DNA of 64,000 nucleotides from Petrimonas mucosa (lineage in GTDB: Bacteria; Bacteroidota; Bacteroidia; Bacteroidales; Dysgonomonadaceae), in contig NZ_LT608328.1 in assembly GCF_900095795.1 (NCBI RefSeq), positions 2,597,001-2,661,000 on the forward strand, given 5' to 3'. The position numbers and the translations under genes were made by a program. The notes beneath the pieces were generated by a model that was not told the DNA's origin, did not search any database, and was given only the letters and a program-made list of their open reading frames with translations. Below are positions 17,139 through 26,443 of the stretch, in pieces; the first letter of the stretch is position 1; every line of letters starts with the position of its first letter.

Positions 17139-18726
17139 TTCAAGTTTCGCAAGTTGCTAACTTGCCGATTTTAGTTCATAAAAGTTGATAAAGTGAGCCA
17201 GATTATCCGATTTGTTAATGATTGCATCGAAGATCTCTTCCTCTTCAATGGAGAAGATCCCGGTCATGATTTTCACCATTTCAAGGATAATGCCCCATAT
17301 CCTCTCCGTTACGGAGAGCTCCATGCCAGAGTGTTGCACATCCCTGAAGATTCCGCCAATGGTCTCATAACTGGTGAACCTTTTGGCCAGGGAAAGCAAA
17401 TTGTATTGCAAGGCCGTGATCGTGGTTGCGGCAAGCTGCGCAGCAAAGTTCCGGGACTGGCACTTGCCCATACCCAGCAATCCCTTGGTTTCCTTGAAGA
17501 AGACCTCGAGGGACCAGCGCATGGCATAAATCCGATAGGCTTCCAGGAACTCCAGGGAGAGGTTGGTCGTCATTATTCCATTCCAGGACTCCTTTTTTCT
17601 CTTCACAAAATAGAGACGTACATCTGTGCCCGCAAAGCGAACGTCAGCGGTAATATACTGACAACCAAGCTTGCGGCTCCTTCTGGCTTCACCCCTGGCT
17701 TCAAGCAGATTGATCAGTGCCCGGGCGGTGAGTTCCTTCCCTTCAAAACCGTACCTGGTAACTCCCTTCTTCCCGATCTTGATCATACCCAGGTAATGGC
17801 ACTTTATGTGCCGGGCACGTATGAAGCGAATCACCTCCGAGCAGGTGAACCAGCTGTCGGCAAGCAGGTAGTCAAAGCGGATGCCCTTGTTAATGGCTCG
17901 CTTTATCATGGTTATCATCAACTGGATCTTGCTCTCCCCGTACTCTTTTGCCCGCGTTACAACGGGGGACGCTTCATCTCTATCCTTGGTAAACCGCGAT
18001 TCGAGCTCCTTGTCGCTCATGCTGAAGTTGTTCTTCCTGCCCTTCTCCCCGAGGATGGCGAAGTCGAGGATGAACTGGCTCTTGCCATCGGTAATGCCCA
18101 GGAAGAGAGATTTGAAACCAAGGATCGTCTTGTGTCTCAGGTGGGAATAGACCCTGCCGATGTTTTCAATACGCCTTCCCGTCTTGGGAAGGTCGGTATC
18201 GTCCACCATCAGGCAAACAGTTTGATGCTTGTGGTCACTTCTCACGCGAACCTTGTTCCATATTTGAATGGTGAAGTGGTAGAGTATCTTGCGCCAATCA
18301 TAAATTTCGTTGTTTACGAAACGGTAGAAAACATCCTTTTCGCAGCCAAAGAAGCCGCTTAGGGATGATCGACAATAATTGTAAGGATTCTTGATCATGA
18401 AACAGGGGAACATAATCAGCAACTCGAGCACCTGCAGCAGGGAATACTTGCTGTTGCATTTGCTCCTGCTCCCGAAGAGGACCTTCTCCGACATGTTGAA
18501 ACCTTTTAGCATATCCGTCAGGGTAAAAAGGGCACTGTTTGAATCATCTTTCTTGAAAAAAACGCTGATTTCTGATAAAATGGAGTTACTTTTGTATATC
18601 GGCATAGGGCTGTTAGTATTTTTGGTTTTGACGCTTAAATATACTAATAATCTGTGAATTACAGAAGCATCTATGCCGTTTTTTTATGCGATTATTTTTA
18701 CTGAATTTTTACTTGCGAAACTTGAA
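17139..18726 (-). mobile_element. IS4-family element, copy 1
   Basis: A 1,588-base element, the same length as copy 2, with ends ttcaagtttcgcaagt and complement. The flanking direct repeat is ttattaa (17132-17138 and 18727-18733). It interrupts the left end region of the ISL3 element, so it came later. Orientation is opposite to copy 2. Confidence 0.92.
17157..18605 (-). CDS. IS4-family transposase (copy 1)
   Basis: A 482-residue DDE transposase with the first acidic motif VDDTDLPKT, LADSWFTCSEV around the second Asp, and the IS4 signature Y-(2)-R-(3)-E-(6)-K seen as YAMRWSLEVFFKETK. It is full length. It differs from copy 2 at about six residues (for example Leu/Phe in DDTDxPKT), so the two copies are not from a single very recent duplication. 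The large opposite-strand frame (17193-18362) is a shadow. Confidence 0.95.
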   Translation of the reverse strand: MPIYKSNSILSEISVFFKKDDSNSALFTLTDMLKGFNMSEKVLFGSRSKCNSKYSLLQVLELLIMFPCFMIKNPYNYCRSSLSGFFGCEKDVFYRFVNNEIYDWRKILYHFTIQIWNKVRVRSDHKHQTVCLMVDDTDLPKTGRRIENIGRVYSHLRHKTILGFKSLFLGITDGKSQFILDFAILGEKGRKNNFSMSDKELESRFTKDRDEASPVVTRAKEYGESKIQLMITMIKRAINKGIRFDYLLADSWFTCSEVIRFIRARHIKCHYLGMIKIGKKGVTRYGFEGKELTARALINLLEARGEARRSRKLGCQYITADVRFAGTDVRLYFVKRKKESWNGIMTTNLSLEFLEAYRIYAMRWSLEVFFKETKGLLGMGKCQSRNFAAQLAATTITALQYNLLSLAKRFTSYETIGGIFRDVQHSGMELSVTERIWGIILEMVKIMTGIFSIEEEEIFDAIINKSDNLAHFINFYELKSAS

Positions 18727-18742
18727 TTATTAACTTTGCCGG

Positions 18743-19975
18743 ATGAATAGTACAGATATATTTAGGATAGCTTTAGGGTTAAGTTCACCATGGTATGTTG
18801 AACGTGTCGAGTTCTTGGATTCTACATCAGAGAAAGGCAAAGAATTGCATTTGCATTTAAATTTTGAGAGAGGTTATAAGTTTTCAGATTCATCAGGCTT
18901 GTCTACTACAGCCTATGATACAGTAGATAGGGTATGGCAGCATCTAAACTTTTTTCAACACCGTTGTTACCTTCACGCCCGTGTTCCCAGGATAAAATCA
19001 GGAGATGGAACCATCCATCAGGTACAGGTACCCTGGGCTCGTGCAAACAGTGGATTTACACTTCTTTTTGAAGCTTATGCCATGCTTTTGATAGAAAGTG
19101 AGATGCCTGTATCCAAGGTTTCCGAATGCGTCAAAGCTACCGCTCCCCGCATTTGGAGAGTTTTCAATTATTGGATTAAACGTGCGCTATCTAAAGATAA
19201 ATTAGACACAGTCACCCAAATAGGTATGGATGAAACCTCTCGGAAAAAAGGACATAATTATGTTACCATCTTCGCAGATTTAGACCAGCGCAGGGTCATT
19301 CATGTCTGTGAAGGTAAAGATGCAAATACTGTCGAAGATTTCACTAAAGCACTAGAGTCCAAAGGTGGAAGTAAAGAAAAAATTGAAATCGTCAGCATGG
19401 ATATGTCTCCGGCTTTCATCTCCGGAGTGAAGGAGAATCTTCCTGATGCCCAATTAGTTTTTGATAAGTTCCACTTAGTGCAATCATTAAACAAAACATT
19501 GGACGAAGTACGTATAGCGGAACGTAAAGGGAATGATCTTCTCAAAGGACATAAATATACAGTACTAAAGAAATACGATAACCTGTCTTCACAAAACAAA
19601 AGTGAACTTGATTATGTGCTTATGATGTATCCCAAGTTGGGAGAAGCTTATAGACTAAGGGAACTATTTATGGATGTCTTTACAATTGCCGACCCACAAG
19701 AAGCTAAAGGATATTTATGGTTTTGGTGTGATATGGCAATGGATCAAAAAATAGAACCATACAAAAAGTTTGTTTCCATGATTAAATCGCATTGGAGTGG
19801 GATCACTGCTTATTTTGATAAAAGGGTTACTAATGGCGTATTGGAAGGAATTAATAGCAAAATACAATTGGCCAAAAGAAGAGCTAGAGGATATAGGGAT
19901 GTGCACAACTATATTAACATGATATACTTTCTTTCTGCCAAACTCAAATTTGATTACCCACTCTATTCGTTATAG
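18743..19975 (+). CDS. ISL3-family transposase
   Basis: A 410-residue transposase with the ISL3 DDE core: QIGMDETSRKKGHNYVTIF, IVSMDMSPAFISGV, LVFDKFHLVQSLNK and TNGVLEGINSKIQLAKRRARG with the Glu. Helical basic N-terminus, no lesion. The stop at 19975 is 4 bases inside the right repeat. The 5' leader between the left repeat and this ATG was split by IS4 copy 1, so its original promoter may be displaced. An outward promoter in the IS4 end is possible but not seen. Confidence 0.94.
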   Translation: MNSTDIFRIALGLSSPWYVERVEFLDSTSEKGKELHLHLNFERGYKFSDSSGLSTTAYDTVDRVWQHLNFFQHRCYLHARVPRIKSGDGTIHQVQVPWARANSGFTLLFEAYAMLLIESEMPVSKVSECVKATAPRIWRVFNYWIKRALSKDKLDTVTQIGMDETSRKKGHNYVTIFADLDQRRVIHVCEGKDANTVEDFTKALESKGGSKEKIEIVSMDMSPAFISGVKENLPDAQLVFDKFHLVQSLNKTLDEVRIAERKGNDLLKGHKYTVLKKYDNLSSQNKSELDYVLMMYPKLGEAYRLRELFMDVFTIADPQEAKGYLWFWCDMAMDQKIEPYKKFVSMIKSHWSGITAYFDKRVTNGVLEGINSKIQLAKRRARGYRDVHNYINMIYFLSAKLKFDYPLYSL

Positions 19976-22229
19976 AGCCACTTACTATATCTACTGTCTG
20001 AACACTTACATTTATAATGCTTAAAAGAAGGTCTAGAATATAACGAGGGTTACCAACTTCTTTAGACCAATCATTAGGATCGTTTTTAATTTGACTTTTC
20101 TTATCAATAGTGACTTGGTATCTTTCCATAATCCACTCAATGGCAGATTTTCCGTTCACCACATATTCATAAGCTTTGTCCGGGATGTTGGATATTATAA
20201 TCTTGCTGTTGAAAATGATGGTATCTTTCTGTCCTTTCTTTGGAAAGCGCATTTTCTGTACTTTGAAGTAACCGGAATCATCTCCCGTAACTTTTACTTC
20301 CGGATAAGGTGGTACACTCTCATACTCAATATGCAATTCCGCAAGTTGTCTACCAGCTTTGCTGAATTTCCAAAAGTCCCGGACGTCATCCACAAGAGGA
20401 AGACGAGGTAACATTTTCTTTAGGTCGTTAGCAAATGTTGTCCTATAATCTGGACTATGAAGAAAACCATACACATAATAGAAAATATCTTCCTTTGTAA
20501 CATTTTTACCATACTGCTTTTGTGCTCTTTTGAAAATAAAATCCGAAACGCCATCTCTACGAATGTATTCTCTATCGCCTGCGGCATCAAATAGGCTTGG
20601 GCTGTTTTTTTGGCGTTCTTCGAAATAGTACAAGGGGAAACATTGATTGTTGAATTGCACCTGATAATCGGTAGGAGAATTGGAAATAACGGTAGTGAAA
20701 TCTTTCGTACCCCCAACACCTGGTATAGAGATAATTACATTTTCAGTTTTAGGTTTTGGGAAATAAATCTGATTTAAACCTGGACTTTCAACCAAACTTT
20801 TGTCATAATATAATGACTGTTTACAGAAAGGGCGATAGTACCCTTCTGTAATTTTGCTTTCATGAAAACTATGAGGTTTGTTCTTTTCAAGGTCTTTCTT
20901 TAACGCTCGAGTCCAACTTATTTTAGTTGGGTCAGAATTAATAAAATCTCCAACTTTAATATCTGGCTTGTTGATACGCTTAGTTTCAAACTCAGAACGC
21001 TGTGAATTATAGAAAGCGATTAAAGCACGGACGTTTTGAGCCATATGATTTCGCGAGAAACCATAAACCCAAATGTCTCTACTTGTCAAGATTCCTGGAC
21101 CTTGAACTACAAAGAATGACTGGCCTTTTAAATCAAACTTCTTTTCCGGAGCAAGTGGAATAAATGATTCAAATGCATCATTTCTATGGTTTATCCAGTC
21201 ACCATGCTTATTTGGGTGGATTGTTTTCCAGCTCATTCTAGGATTACCAACAGAGCCTAATCCGGTAATTATCTTTAATTTTTCCTCCCTACTCAAGTAA
21301 TCGCCAATATCATGATAATGAATAGTGGCTTTTTTATTAGTTGCATCAGGATTCTTAACCAATAAAGTAATTGAAATTGGTGCACGAGAACCGGATCCAA
21401 AAATCTTTCCTCCTTCTCTACGACTTAATTCACCACTCGTACGCTGATTTCCACGTAAATTAAAAACCCATATGCTGGAAAATTCATTTTCAATAGTCTT
21501 GCGAAATCCATCGGTGCTGTTCCCATCGAGCCATGATCCATTTGTAACAAATGCAATGATTCCACCTTGATCTGATTTTAACCGATCTGTACTCCACCGG
21601 AATGCCTTAATATAGGCATCATAAAGAGATTTGTTCAATCCAGCTGATGATGATGCCACATAAGTATTTTCAATTCGTTTCTCTAAATTGGGGTAAGATT
21701 GATTTTGTGCATTATCATTGGCTGATTTCTGTCCTATGGAATAGGGTGGATTTCCAATAATCACACGAACTGGTGTCTTTTTCTGTTTTGTTGCTCGTGC
21801 AGAGTTTTGTGGAAATGTTTCCGAAAAAAGCACTTCACTTTCATTGGTTTCTCCTAATTGAAATGTATCTGTTAATACAATTCCTTCAAAAGGAACATAG
21901 TTTTGATTTTTGACATTATCTTCGGTCTTGGGTATCAGGTCGTGATAAGCATTTTCAATATTGACGGTTGCTATATAATATGCCAACAAAACTATCTCAT
22001 TTGCATGAAGTTCTTGTTTGTACTTTCTCTGAAGATCTACATCTTTTATTAAGCCGCTTTGTAATAAACGTGTTATAAACGTACCGGTACCGGTAAAAGG
22101 GTCCAGTATATGTATGTTTTCATCAGAAATGGAACGATCAAACTCCTTTTTAAGTACATCATTGACAGAATGGATAATAAAATCGACTATCTCGACTGGT
22201 GTATACACAATACCAAGCTGCTCAGCCAT
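19944..22229 (-). CDS. Type ISP restriction-modification enzyme, C-terminal half (methyltransferase and target recognition)
   Basis: A 761-residue frame from the ATG at 22229. It holds an N6-adenine methyltransferase: LGIVYTPVEIVDFIIHSVND, SAM motif I DPFTGTGTF, and catalytic motif IV IGNPPYSIG. A long target-recognition region follows, ending DPNDWSKEVGNPRYILDLL. The frame is open further upstream to the end of the IS110-type element (22268), giving ELYDKFFKNAFPKM, the normal linker of LlaGI/LlaBIII-type enzymes. The ATG used here is thus internal to the original gene. The last 12 residues come from the ISL3 end. The half could still act as a methyltransferase if translated; that is untested. 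Confidence 0.9.
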   Translation of the reverse strand: MAEQLGIVYTPVEIVDFIIHSVNDVLKKEFDRSISDENIHILDPFTGTGTFITRLLQSGLIKDVDLQRKYKQELHANEIVLLAYYIATVNIENAYHDLIPKTEDNVKNQNYVPFEGIVLTDTFQLGETNESEVLFSETFPQNSARATKQKKTPVRVIIGNPPYSIGQKSANDNAQNQSYPNLEKRIENTYVASSSAGLNKSLYDAYIKAFRWSTDRLKSDQGGIIAFVTNGSWLDGNSTDGFRKTIENEFSSIWVFNLRGNQRTSGELSRREGGKIFGSGSRAPISITLLVKNPDATNKKATIHYHDIGDYLSREEKLKIITGLGSVGNPRMSWKTIHPNKHGDWINHRNDAFESFIPLAPEKKFDLKGQSFFVVQGPGILTSRDIWVYGFSRNHMAQNVRALIAFYNSQRSEFETKRINKPDIKVGDFINSDPTKISWTRALKKDLEKNKPHSFHESKITEGYYRPFCKQSLYYDKSLVESPGLNQIYFPKPKTENVIISIPGVGGTKDFTTVISNSPTDYQVQFNNQCFPLYYFEERQKNSPSLFDAAGDREYIRRDGVSDFIFKRAQKQYGKNVTKEDIFYYVYGFLHSPDYRTTFANDLKKMLPRLPLVDDVRDFWKFSKAGRQLAELHIEYESVPPYPEVKVTGDDSGYFKVQKMRFPKKGQKDTIIFNSKIIISNIPDKAYEYVVNGKSAIEWIMERYQVTIDKKSQIKNDPNDWSKEVGNPRYILDLLLSIINVSVQTVDIVSGSITNRVGNQI

Positions 22230-22325
22230 TTTTGGGAAAGCATTTTTAAAAAACTTATCATATAGTTCTTTCCATTTAAAATCCCAATAAAATTGGACAA
22301 TTCATTTTAATTAACTTTTAAATTT

Positions 22326-22333
22326 TATCTTTG
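22326..22333 (+). promoter_or_regulatory. Possible -7 box for the structured RNA of the IS110-type element
   Basis: The octamer TATCTTTG fits the Bacteroidota -7 consensus TAnnTTTG and lies four bases before the first stem of the structured region. No clear TTG-type -33 box is present 19-20 bases upstream, so strength is uncertain. It points opposite to the transposase. Confidence 0.4.
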
Positions 22334-22650
22334 CATCAGGGTGTTAAGAGGAAACAGGCTCTGCCGGGGGGCAACCTGTCAGCAATAAGCACCCTGACGG
22401 TATGCAGTAATGCTACTTTAGGAGGTGGATATTCTGCCTCCTTTTTCAGTATTACTGACACTGTCCATATGGCTAAGAAAACCCGATCCTACATCCTACG
22501 GTAAACAATCTTTCCACAGCAGACTACCCGGCCTTGCGGCGGGAGCTGCAAATTCCTGTATCAGTTTACGATAGGCGGGGGTCACATACTAATTTAAGCA
22601 GACTTCAAAGCTGCAATAATATGACAGTGTTTCCCCCGTGGAAAAATTGC
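22334..22650 (+). ncRNA. Candidate bridge/seek RNA region of the IS110-type element
   Basis: No protein is encoded here, yet the sequence folds strongly. Stem 1: 22337-22343 with 22390-22396, holding inner pairs 22354-22358/22375-22379 and 22362-22365/22370-22373. Stem 2: 22405-22411 with 22451-22457, then two 8-base internal strands and an inner stem 22420-22425/22437-22442. Stem 3: 22458-22465 with 22623-22630, holding 22501-22506/22564-22569 and more hairpins. A stem with a two-sided internal loop is the architecture of the guide loops in bridge RNAs. Strand is uncertain because the complement folds equally; a -7 box favours plus. No convincing guide match to the target was found by eye. 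Confidence 0.5.
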
Positions 22651-22670
22651 TTACACTGTAGGATTGTATG

Positions 22671-23756
22671 TTAATTGACAACGCACGGCACATATTCCTG
22701 TCCATGTTTGAGCACGAAAAATATCCTGTTCACCAGTTTACGGGCTACCTTGACTATGGCCTTCTGGGCATTCATCCGTTTACGGTATCCCTCATAGGCC
22801 AATGTCATTGCCGGATCTTTCCTTATGGCTATCCATGCAGCCTCGATTATGTAACAGCGCAACATCGCGTGCTTGCGAACCGTGATGTTGCCGTCGCCCT
22901 GACTTTCCCCGCTGGAGTGGCACATGGGAATCAGTCCGATGTAGGAAGCCAGTGCGTCGGCGCTGGAAAACCGGTGGATATCGTCTATCTCGACCGCCAA
23001 CGACATGGCGGTGGTTATCCCTATTCCCGGAACCGATGCAAGCAGGCGTATCGGCTCCTTGAGTACTTCACTGCGGGATAATGCGCGCAATATCCGCGTT
23101 TGTTCGAGAAGCATGCCGCGCAGGCGTACAAACTGCTCTATGTGTATGTTCAGTGCCTGCCGCCCATATTCGGTGGAAAGCGACACTTCGCGCAGCCATG
23201 CCAAAAACCGCTTTGACCAGTTCCCCACCGAATGACGTGTAAATTCTTCCGGGATGTCTATCCCGTGAAATCGCAGGAACGACTTTATCCGGTTCTTTTC
23301 CCTCGTGGTGTCTTTTACGATCCTGTTTCTCAACCTTATCAAAGAACGCATTTCCAGGGTGGCGACATCCGGCACGTAAATGCCTTTTAATGTTCCCGAC
23401 CGTAATTCCCTGGCCAGTTTCCCGCAATCAACCGCGTCGGTCTTGCGTAATTTCTCCTTGCTCATGGTCGGCACATCAGCCGGATTGACAACGATGTTGT
23501 TGATCCCTAATCCTGTCAGATTCTCGTGTATCCAGAACCCGCAGAATCCCGCTTCGTAAACCGAATGATAATCCGCTCCCGGATAATGGGTTGTCAAAAA
23601 CTTGTGCAGCGATTCCGGACTCGGATCCTGCCTGAACTTCTTCAGAACAGAATGTTGGGATAACACTGCCACCGACCAACTTTTCAAATGGGCGTCGATT
23701 CCTACGTAAATATTTTGCCCTTTGAAATCTAATTTGTTACTTTGTCCTCTGTTCAT
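22671..23756 (-). CDS. IS110/IS1111-family DEDD recombinase
   Basis: A 361-residue transposase with an N-terminal RuvC-like DEDD domain: YVGIDAHLKSW (Asp), SVYEAGFCGF (Glu), KTDAVDCGKLA (two Asp). A helical linker is followed by the Transposase_20 domain LASVPGIGITTAMSLAVEI with the Ser-containing block HSSGESQGDGN near residue 285. Length and order are normal, so it is probably functional. The family excises and inserts elements as circles guided by an element-encoded RNA. It lies inside the type ISP gene in the same direction. Confidence 0.93.
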   Translation of the reverse strand: MNRGQSNKLDFKGQNIYVGIDAHLKSWSVAVLSQHSVLKKFRQDPSPESLHKFLTTHYPGADYHSVYEAGFCGFWIHENLTGLGINNIVVNPADVPTMSKEKLRKTDAVDCGKLARELRSGTLKGIYVPDVATLEMRSLIRLRNRIVKDTTREKNRIKSFLRFHGIDIPEEFTRHSVGNWSKRFLAWLREVSLSTEYGRQALNIHIEQFVRLRGMLLEQTRILRALSRSEVLKEPIRLLASVPGIGITTAMSLAVEIDDIHRFSSADALASYIGLIPMCHSSGESQGDGNITVRKHAMLRCYIIEAAWIAIRKDPAMTLAYEGYRKRMNAQKAIVKVARKLVNRIFFVLKHGQEYVPCVVN

Positions 23757-23836
23757 AAGCTATATTGTTTAAGTTAAGATTGTTATCTCTCAAAAACAAA
23801 GTTAACTAAAATGATATAGCTTTTTTACTGGACTAC

Positions 23837-26443
23837 CTATCCGTCTTTTACAATTTCAAACATAGGAACTATTATGATGCGTTGTTTTCCCTGTGCATTA
23901 TCTATGCCCTCTACTCTTTTGCGAACTGATTCATAGAATCTCTGCAGTTTCTCAGATTCATCGGCGACAGATTCACCTTCCAAGTGATTGAGCATTCTCT
24001 GCATCGCATCTGAAATTGGATTGTTCTTTTCAAAAGAATAATCCTCAAACAATGCTTCGAAAATTGGTTTTGTTATGATGTGCTGTGCCAACATCTCTAT
24101 TGCCTGCCGCTCAGAGATACTGGGATTAATATTTCTTTGTAGTCCTACCAGAAATTTATCGAAAGCTTTTCTCTGTTCTTTCCTGTTTTCTACAAGGAAA
24201 GTAATTCTTTCAATCTGTCGTTCAGCGATAATAGAAACATCTTTAGCCCATTGCTCCCAATATCTACGGCTTCCTACCTTCTCAACCATTCGGGCATAAA
24301 CTACGCTTTGTAATTTCTCAAATTGTAACGAAAGCTGCTTTGCAAATTCTTCACCTTCCTTATCCTCACTCCTTGAGCCGTCTAGATTAATAGGATTGTC
24401 ATATTCATCAAATCCATATTTAGACCTTGCTAAAAGGATATTATTAGGTTTCTTCTTATTAAGTTCAATTTTATTTACCGTAGCATTAAAGCGATCATCG
24501 TGAGCACGTAAAGCATTTAGTACAGTCCACACAACACCATATCGTTTGTTATCATCTAAAGCTACATTTGCATCCACTGACGGTGGCACAACTACCGGAA
24601 TAATGATATAACCATATTTTTTTCCAGGTGATCTGCGCATTACTCTACCTACAGATTGAACTACATCAACTTGAGAATTTCTTGCGGAAAGGAATAGAAC
24701 GGCATCTAAAGACGGAACGTCTACGCCTTCACTTAGTACACGGACATTTGTAATTACCCTGCATTCATTTTCTGAAGTATCTTCTTTTAACCATCCCAAA
24801 AGTTCATCTCTATTTGGAGCCGACATAGTCCCATCCATATGTCTTGCGTCTACAGAAACCATTTGTTTTCGTTCTTCTGCCGGTAATTGATCAATATATG
24901 ATTCGGAAGCAGAATTATATACTGCAGAAATAGATTTTGAGGTTTTAATGTTAGAACAAAATGCAACAGCTCGCTTCATCGGCTCAGGATCTATCTGTTT
25001 TGTTACTCCTTCATCTCCTAGGAATTGTTTAGATAGAGCATTGACTGTGCCGACTATTTTTGAAATATCATCCGTATCTACTTCATATTCATCTTTAGTA
25101 AACATATCAAGTACTCCTTGAGGAATATCCCGATCGTTTAATGTTAGTATTAGAACTTTATAATCAGTTAGAAGACCCCTTGCAACAGCATCACCAAATC
25201 CTATTCTATAAATTTCATCTCCATAAAGAAGAGGATCATCCATAGAACATAAAACAGCATCAGCTTCACCCGCTTTACTTTTTGTATTGTCATCATATAG
25301 TCTCGGAGTAGCTGTCATGTACAGCCTTTTCTTTGCTTTTATAAAGTCATTATTGTGTACCTTTACAAAACTAGACTCATCATCTCCGGCAAGTGTTACA
25401 CCTGTTGTACGATGTGCTTCATCGCAAATAATAAAATCAAATTCAGAAAATCCCTCTTTTAATAATTTCTTTTGTGCTTCAGCTATAACATCAATGGACT
25501 GATAAGTAGAAAAGACAACAGTCATTCCAGCCGGTCTATGTTGTTTAATATGTTCAAATTGCTGCAGAATATAATCAGCGTCAGTAGATGCCGGATAAGC
25601 CAAATCAATCATACTGAATGAATCTGTTTCATCGTTTAATTGTTTTTGACTTGATACTTTAGGATCTGAACAAATAGCTATAGCATTTATCGGTTCATTT
25701 GCATCAGCACTCCACTCCCTTAAAGTTTGACCTAATAGTGCAATTGAGGGAAGTAAAAAAAGAATTAATCCGTTATTATTGGTTTCATTTTCAGCTATCC
25801 TCAACGATGTGAAAGTCTTTCCTGTTCCGCAAGCCATAATTAGCTTGCCACGATCATTTTGCTTGTAATATTCGTGGGCTTTATCTAGTGCTTCTTTTTG
25901 ATGTGCATATAAGGTCTTTTTAGGAGTTCTGGCTACTTCGCCATGAATACCTTTATCTAATTTATCCCAATCAACAGGTGCTTCAATTAGATCATAAATA
26001 TTTATTCTTGTTACTGAAGGAAATTGATTTTTTAATGCATCTGTTGCGTGAGAGCTCCAATTATTAGAAGTTGAAATCCATATACGTTGACTAAATCGAG
26101 TGGTTTTCATTTCTTCATTTAGAAATGACCTGCCCGAGGTAGCTAAAAAACTATCTACTGCAGCTTTATCGATATAGGTGTTTTCTTGAAAACATTTACA
26201 TTGTATTGCCCAATATTCACCATCAGTTGTTCTACCAACTAAGTCTATTCCTACATCATTTCCACTACCAAAATCAACTTTTCCAGGAAATTGATTCCAG
26301 AGCCATACTTTTTCTAAACGAGATGCATATTTTTGATCGGTTAAAAGATATGCCTGCATTAATCTCTCGAATCTGGTTCCTTTGTCACTTTCTGAAAACG
26401 AGTATTTACGATAACGTTCTAGGATCTTTTTAAATGGAGTCAT
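23837..26443 (-). CDS. Type ISP restriction-modification enzyme, N-terminal half (nuclease and helicase)
   Basis: About 868 residues from the Met at 26443 (MTPFKKILERYRKYSFSES); a longer frame starts at 26470 but the extra nine residues are unlike the family. An Mrr-like PD-(D/E)XK nuclease shows VGIDLVGRTTDGEYWAIQCK. A superfamily-2 helicase follows with MACGTGKTF (Walker A), ICDEAHRTTG (DEAH box), YMTATPRLY and QSVGRVMRR. It ends GKQRIII followed by ten residues encoded by the IS110-type element. In LlaGI-like enzymes the motor pulls DNA and the nuclease cuts when two enzymes collide. Here it is separated from the methyltransferase and specificity part, so restriction should be lost. Confidence 0.92.
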   Translation of the reverse strand: MTPFKKILERYRKYSFSESDKGTRFERLMQAYLLTDQKYASRLEKVWLWNQFPGKVDFGSGNDVGIDLVGRTTDGEYWAIQCKCFQENTYIDKAAVDSFLATSGRSFLNEEMKTTRFSQRIWISTSNNWSSHATDALKNQFPSVTRINIYDLIEAPVDWDKLDKGIHGEVARTPKKTLYAHQKEALDKAHEYYKQNDRGKLIMACGTGKTFTSLRIAENETNNNGLILFLLPSIALLGQTLREWSADANEPINAIAICSDPKVSSQKQLNDETDSFSMIDLAYPASTDADYILQQFEHIKQHRPAGMTVVFSTYQSIDVIAEAQKKLLKEGFSEFDFIICDEAHRTTGVTLAGDDESSFVKVHNNDFIKAKKRLYMTATPRLYDDNTKSKAGEADAVLCSMDDPLLYGDEIYRIGFGDAVARGLLTDYKVLILTLNDRDIPQGVLDMFTKDEYEVDTDDISKIVGTVNALSKQFLGDEGVTKQIDPEPMKRAVAFCSNIKTSKSISAVYNSASESYIDQLPAEERKQMVSVDARHMDGTMSAPNRDELLGWLKEDTSENECRVITNVRVLSEGVDVPSLDAVLFLSARNSQVDVVQSVGRVMRRSPGKKYGYIIIPVVVPPSVDANVALDDNKRYGVVWTVLNALRAHDDRFNATVNKIELNKKKPNNILLARSKYGFDEYDNPINLDGSRSEDKEGEEFAKQLSLQFEKLQSVVYARMVEKVGSRRYWEQWAKDVSIIAERQIERITFLVENRKEQRKAFDKFLVGLQRNINPSISERQAIEMLAQHIITKPIFEALFEDYSFEKNNPISDAMQRMLNHLEGESVADESEKLQRFYESVRKRVEGIDNAQGKQRIIIVPMFEIVKDG

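Larger units (their letters stand above)
17097..19979 (+). mobile_element. ISL3-family element with IS4 copy 1 nested inside
   Basis: The left end begins ggctctataacg at 17097 and the right end finishes with its complement at 19979. The repeats share further blocks (gtgggtaat). The element is flanked by a perfect 8-base duplication acttacta (17089-17096 and 19980-19987), the expected length for ISL3. IS4 copy 1 occupies 17139-18726, between the left repeat and the transposase start. Without it the ISL3 element is about 1.3 kb. Confidence 0.93.
22268..23868 (-). mobile_element. IS110/IS1111-family element with CT core
   Basis: About 1,601 bases. Joining the sequence left of 22268 to that right of 23869, with one shared dinucleotide CT (22268-22269 or 23869-23870), rebuilds the reading frame ...RIII-ELYDKFF... 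of the host gene without loss or gain. There are no terminal inverted repeats and no target duplication beyond the dinucleotide, as usual for this family. The noncoding part is short upstream of the transposase (about 110 bases) and long downstream of it (about 400 bases), as I recall for the IS1111 group. Confidence 0.85.

Noticed and set aside
17193-18362. A 389-residue plus-strand frame antisense to the IS4 transposase, repeated at 29263-30432 in copy 2
   Set aside because: It mirrors the transposase codons, has no recognisable motif, and recurs only because the element recurs.
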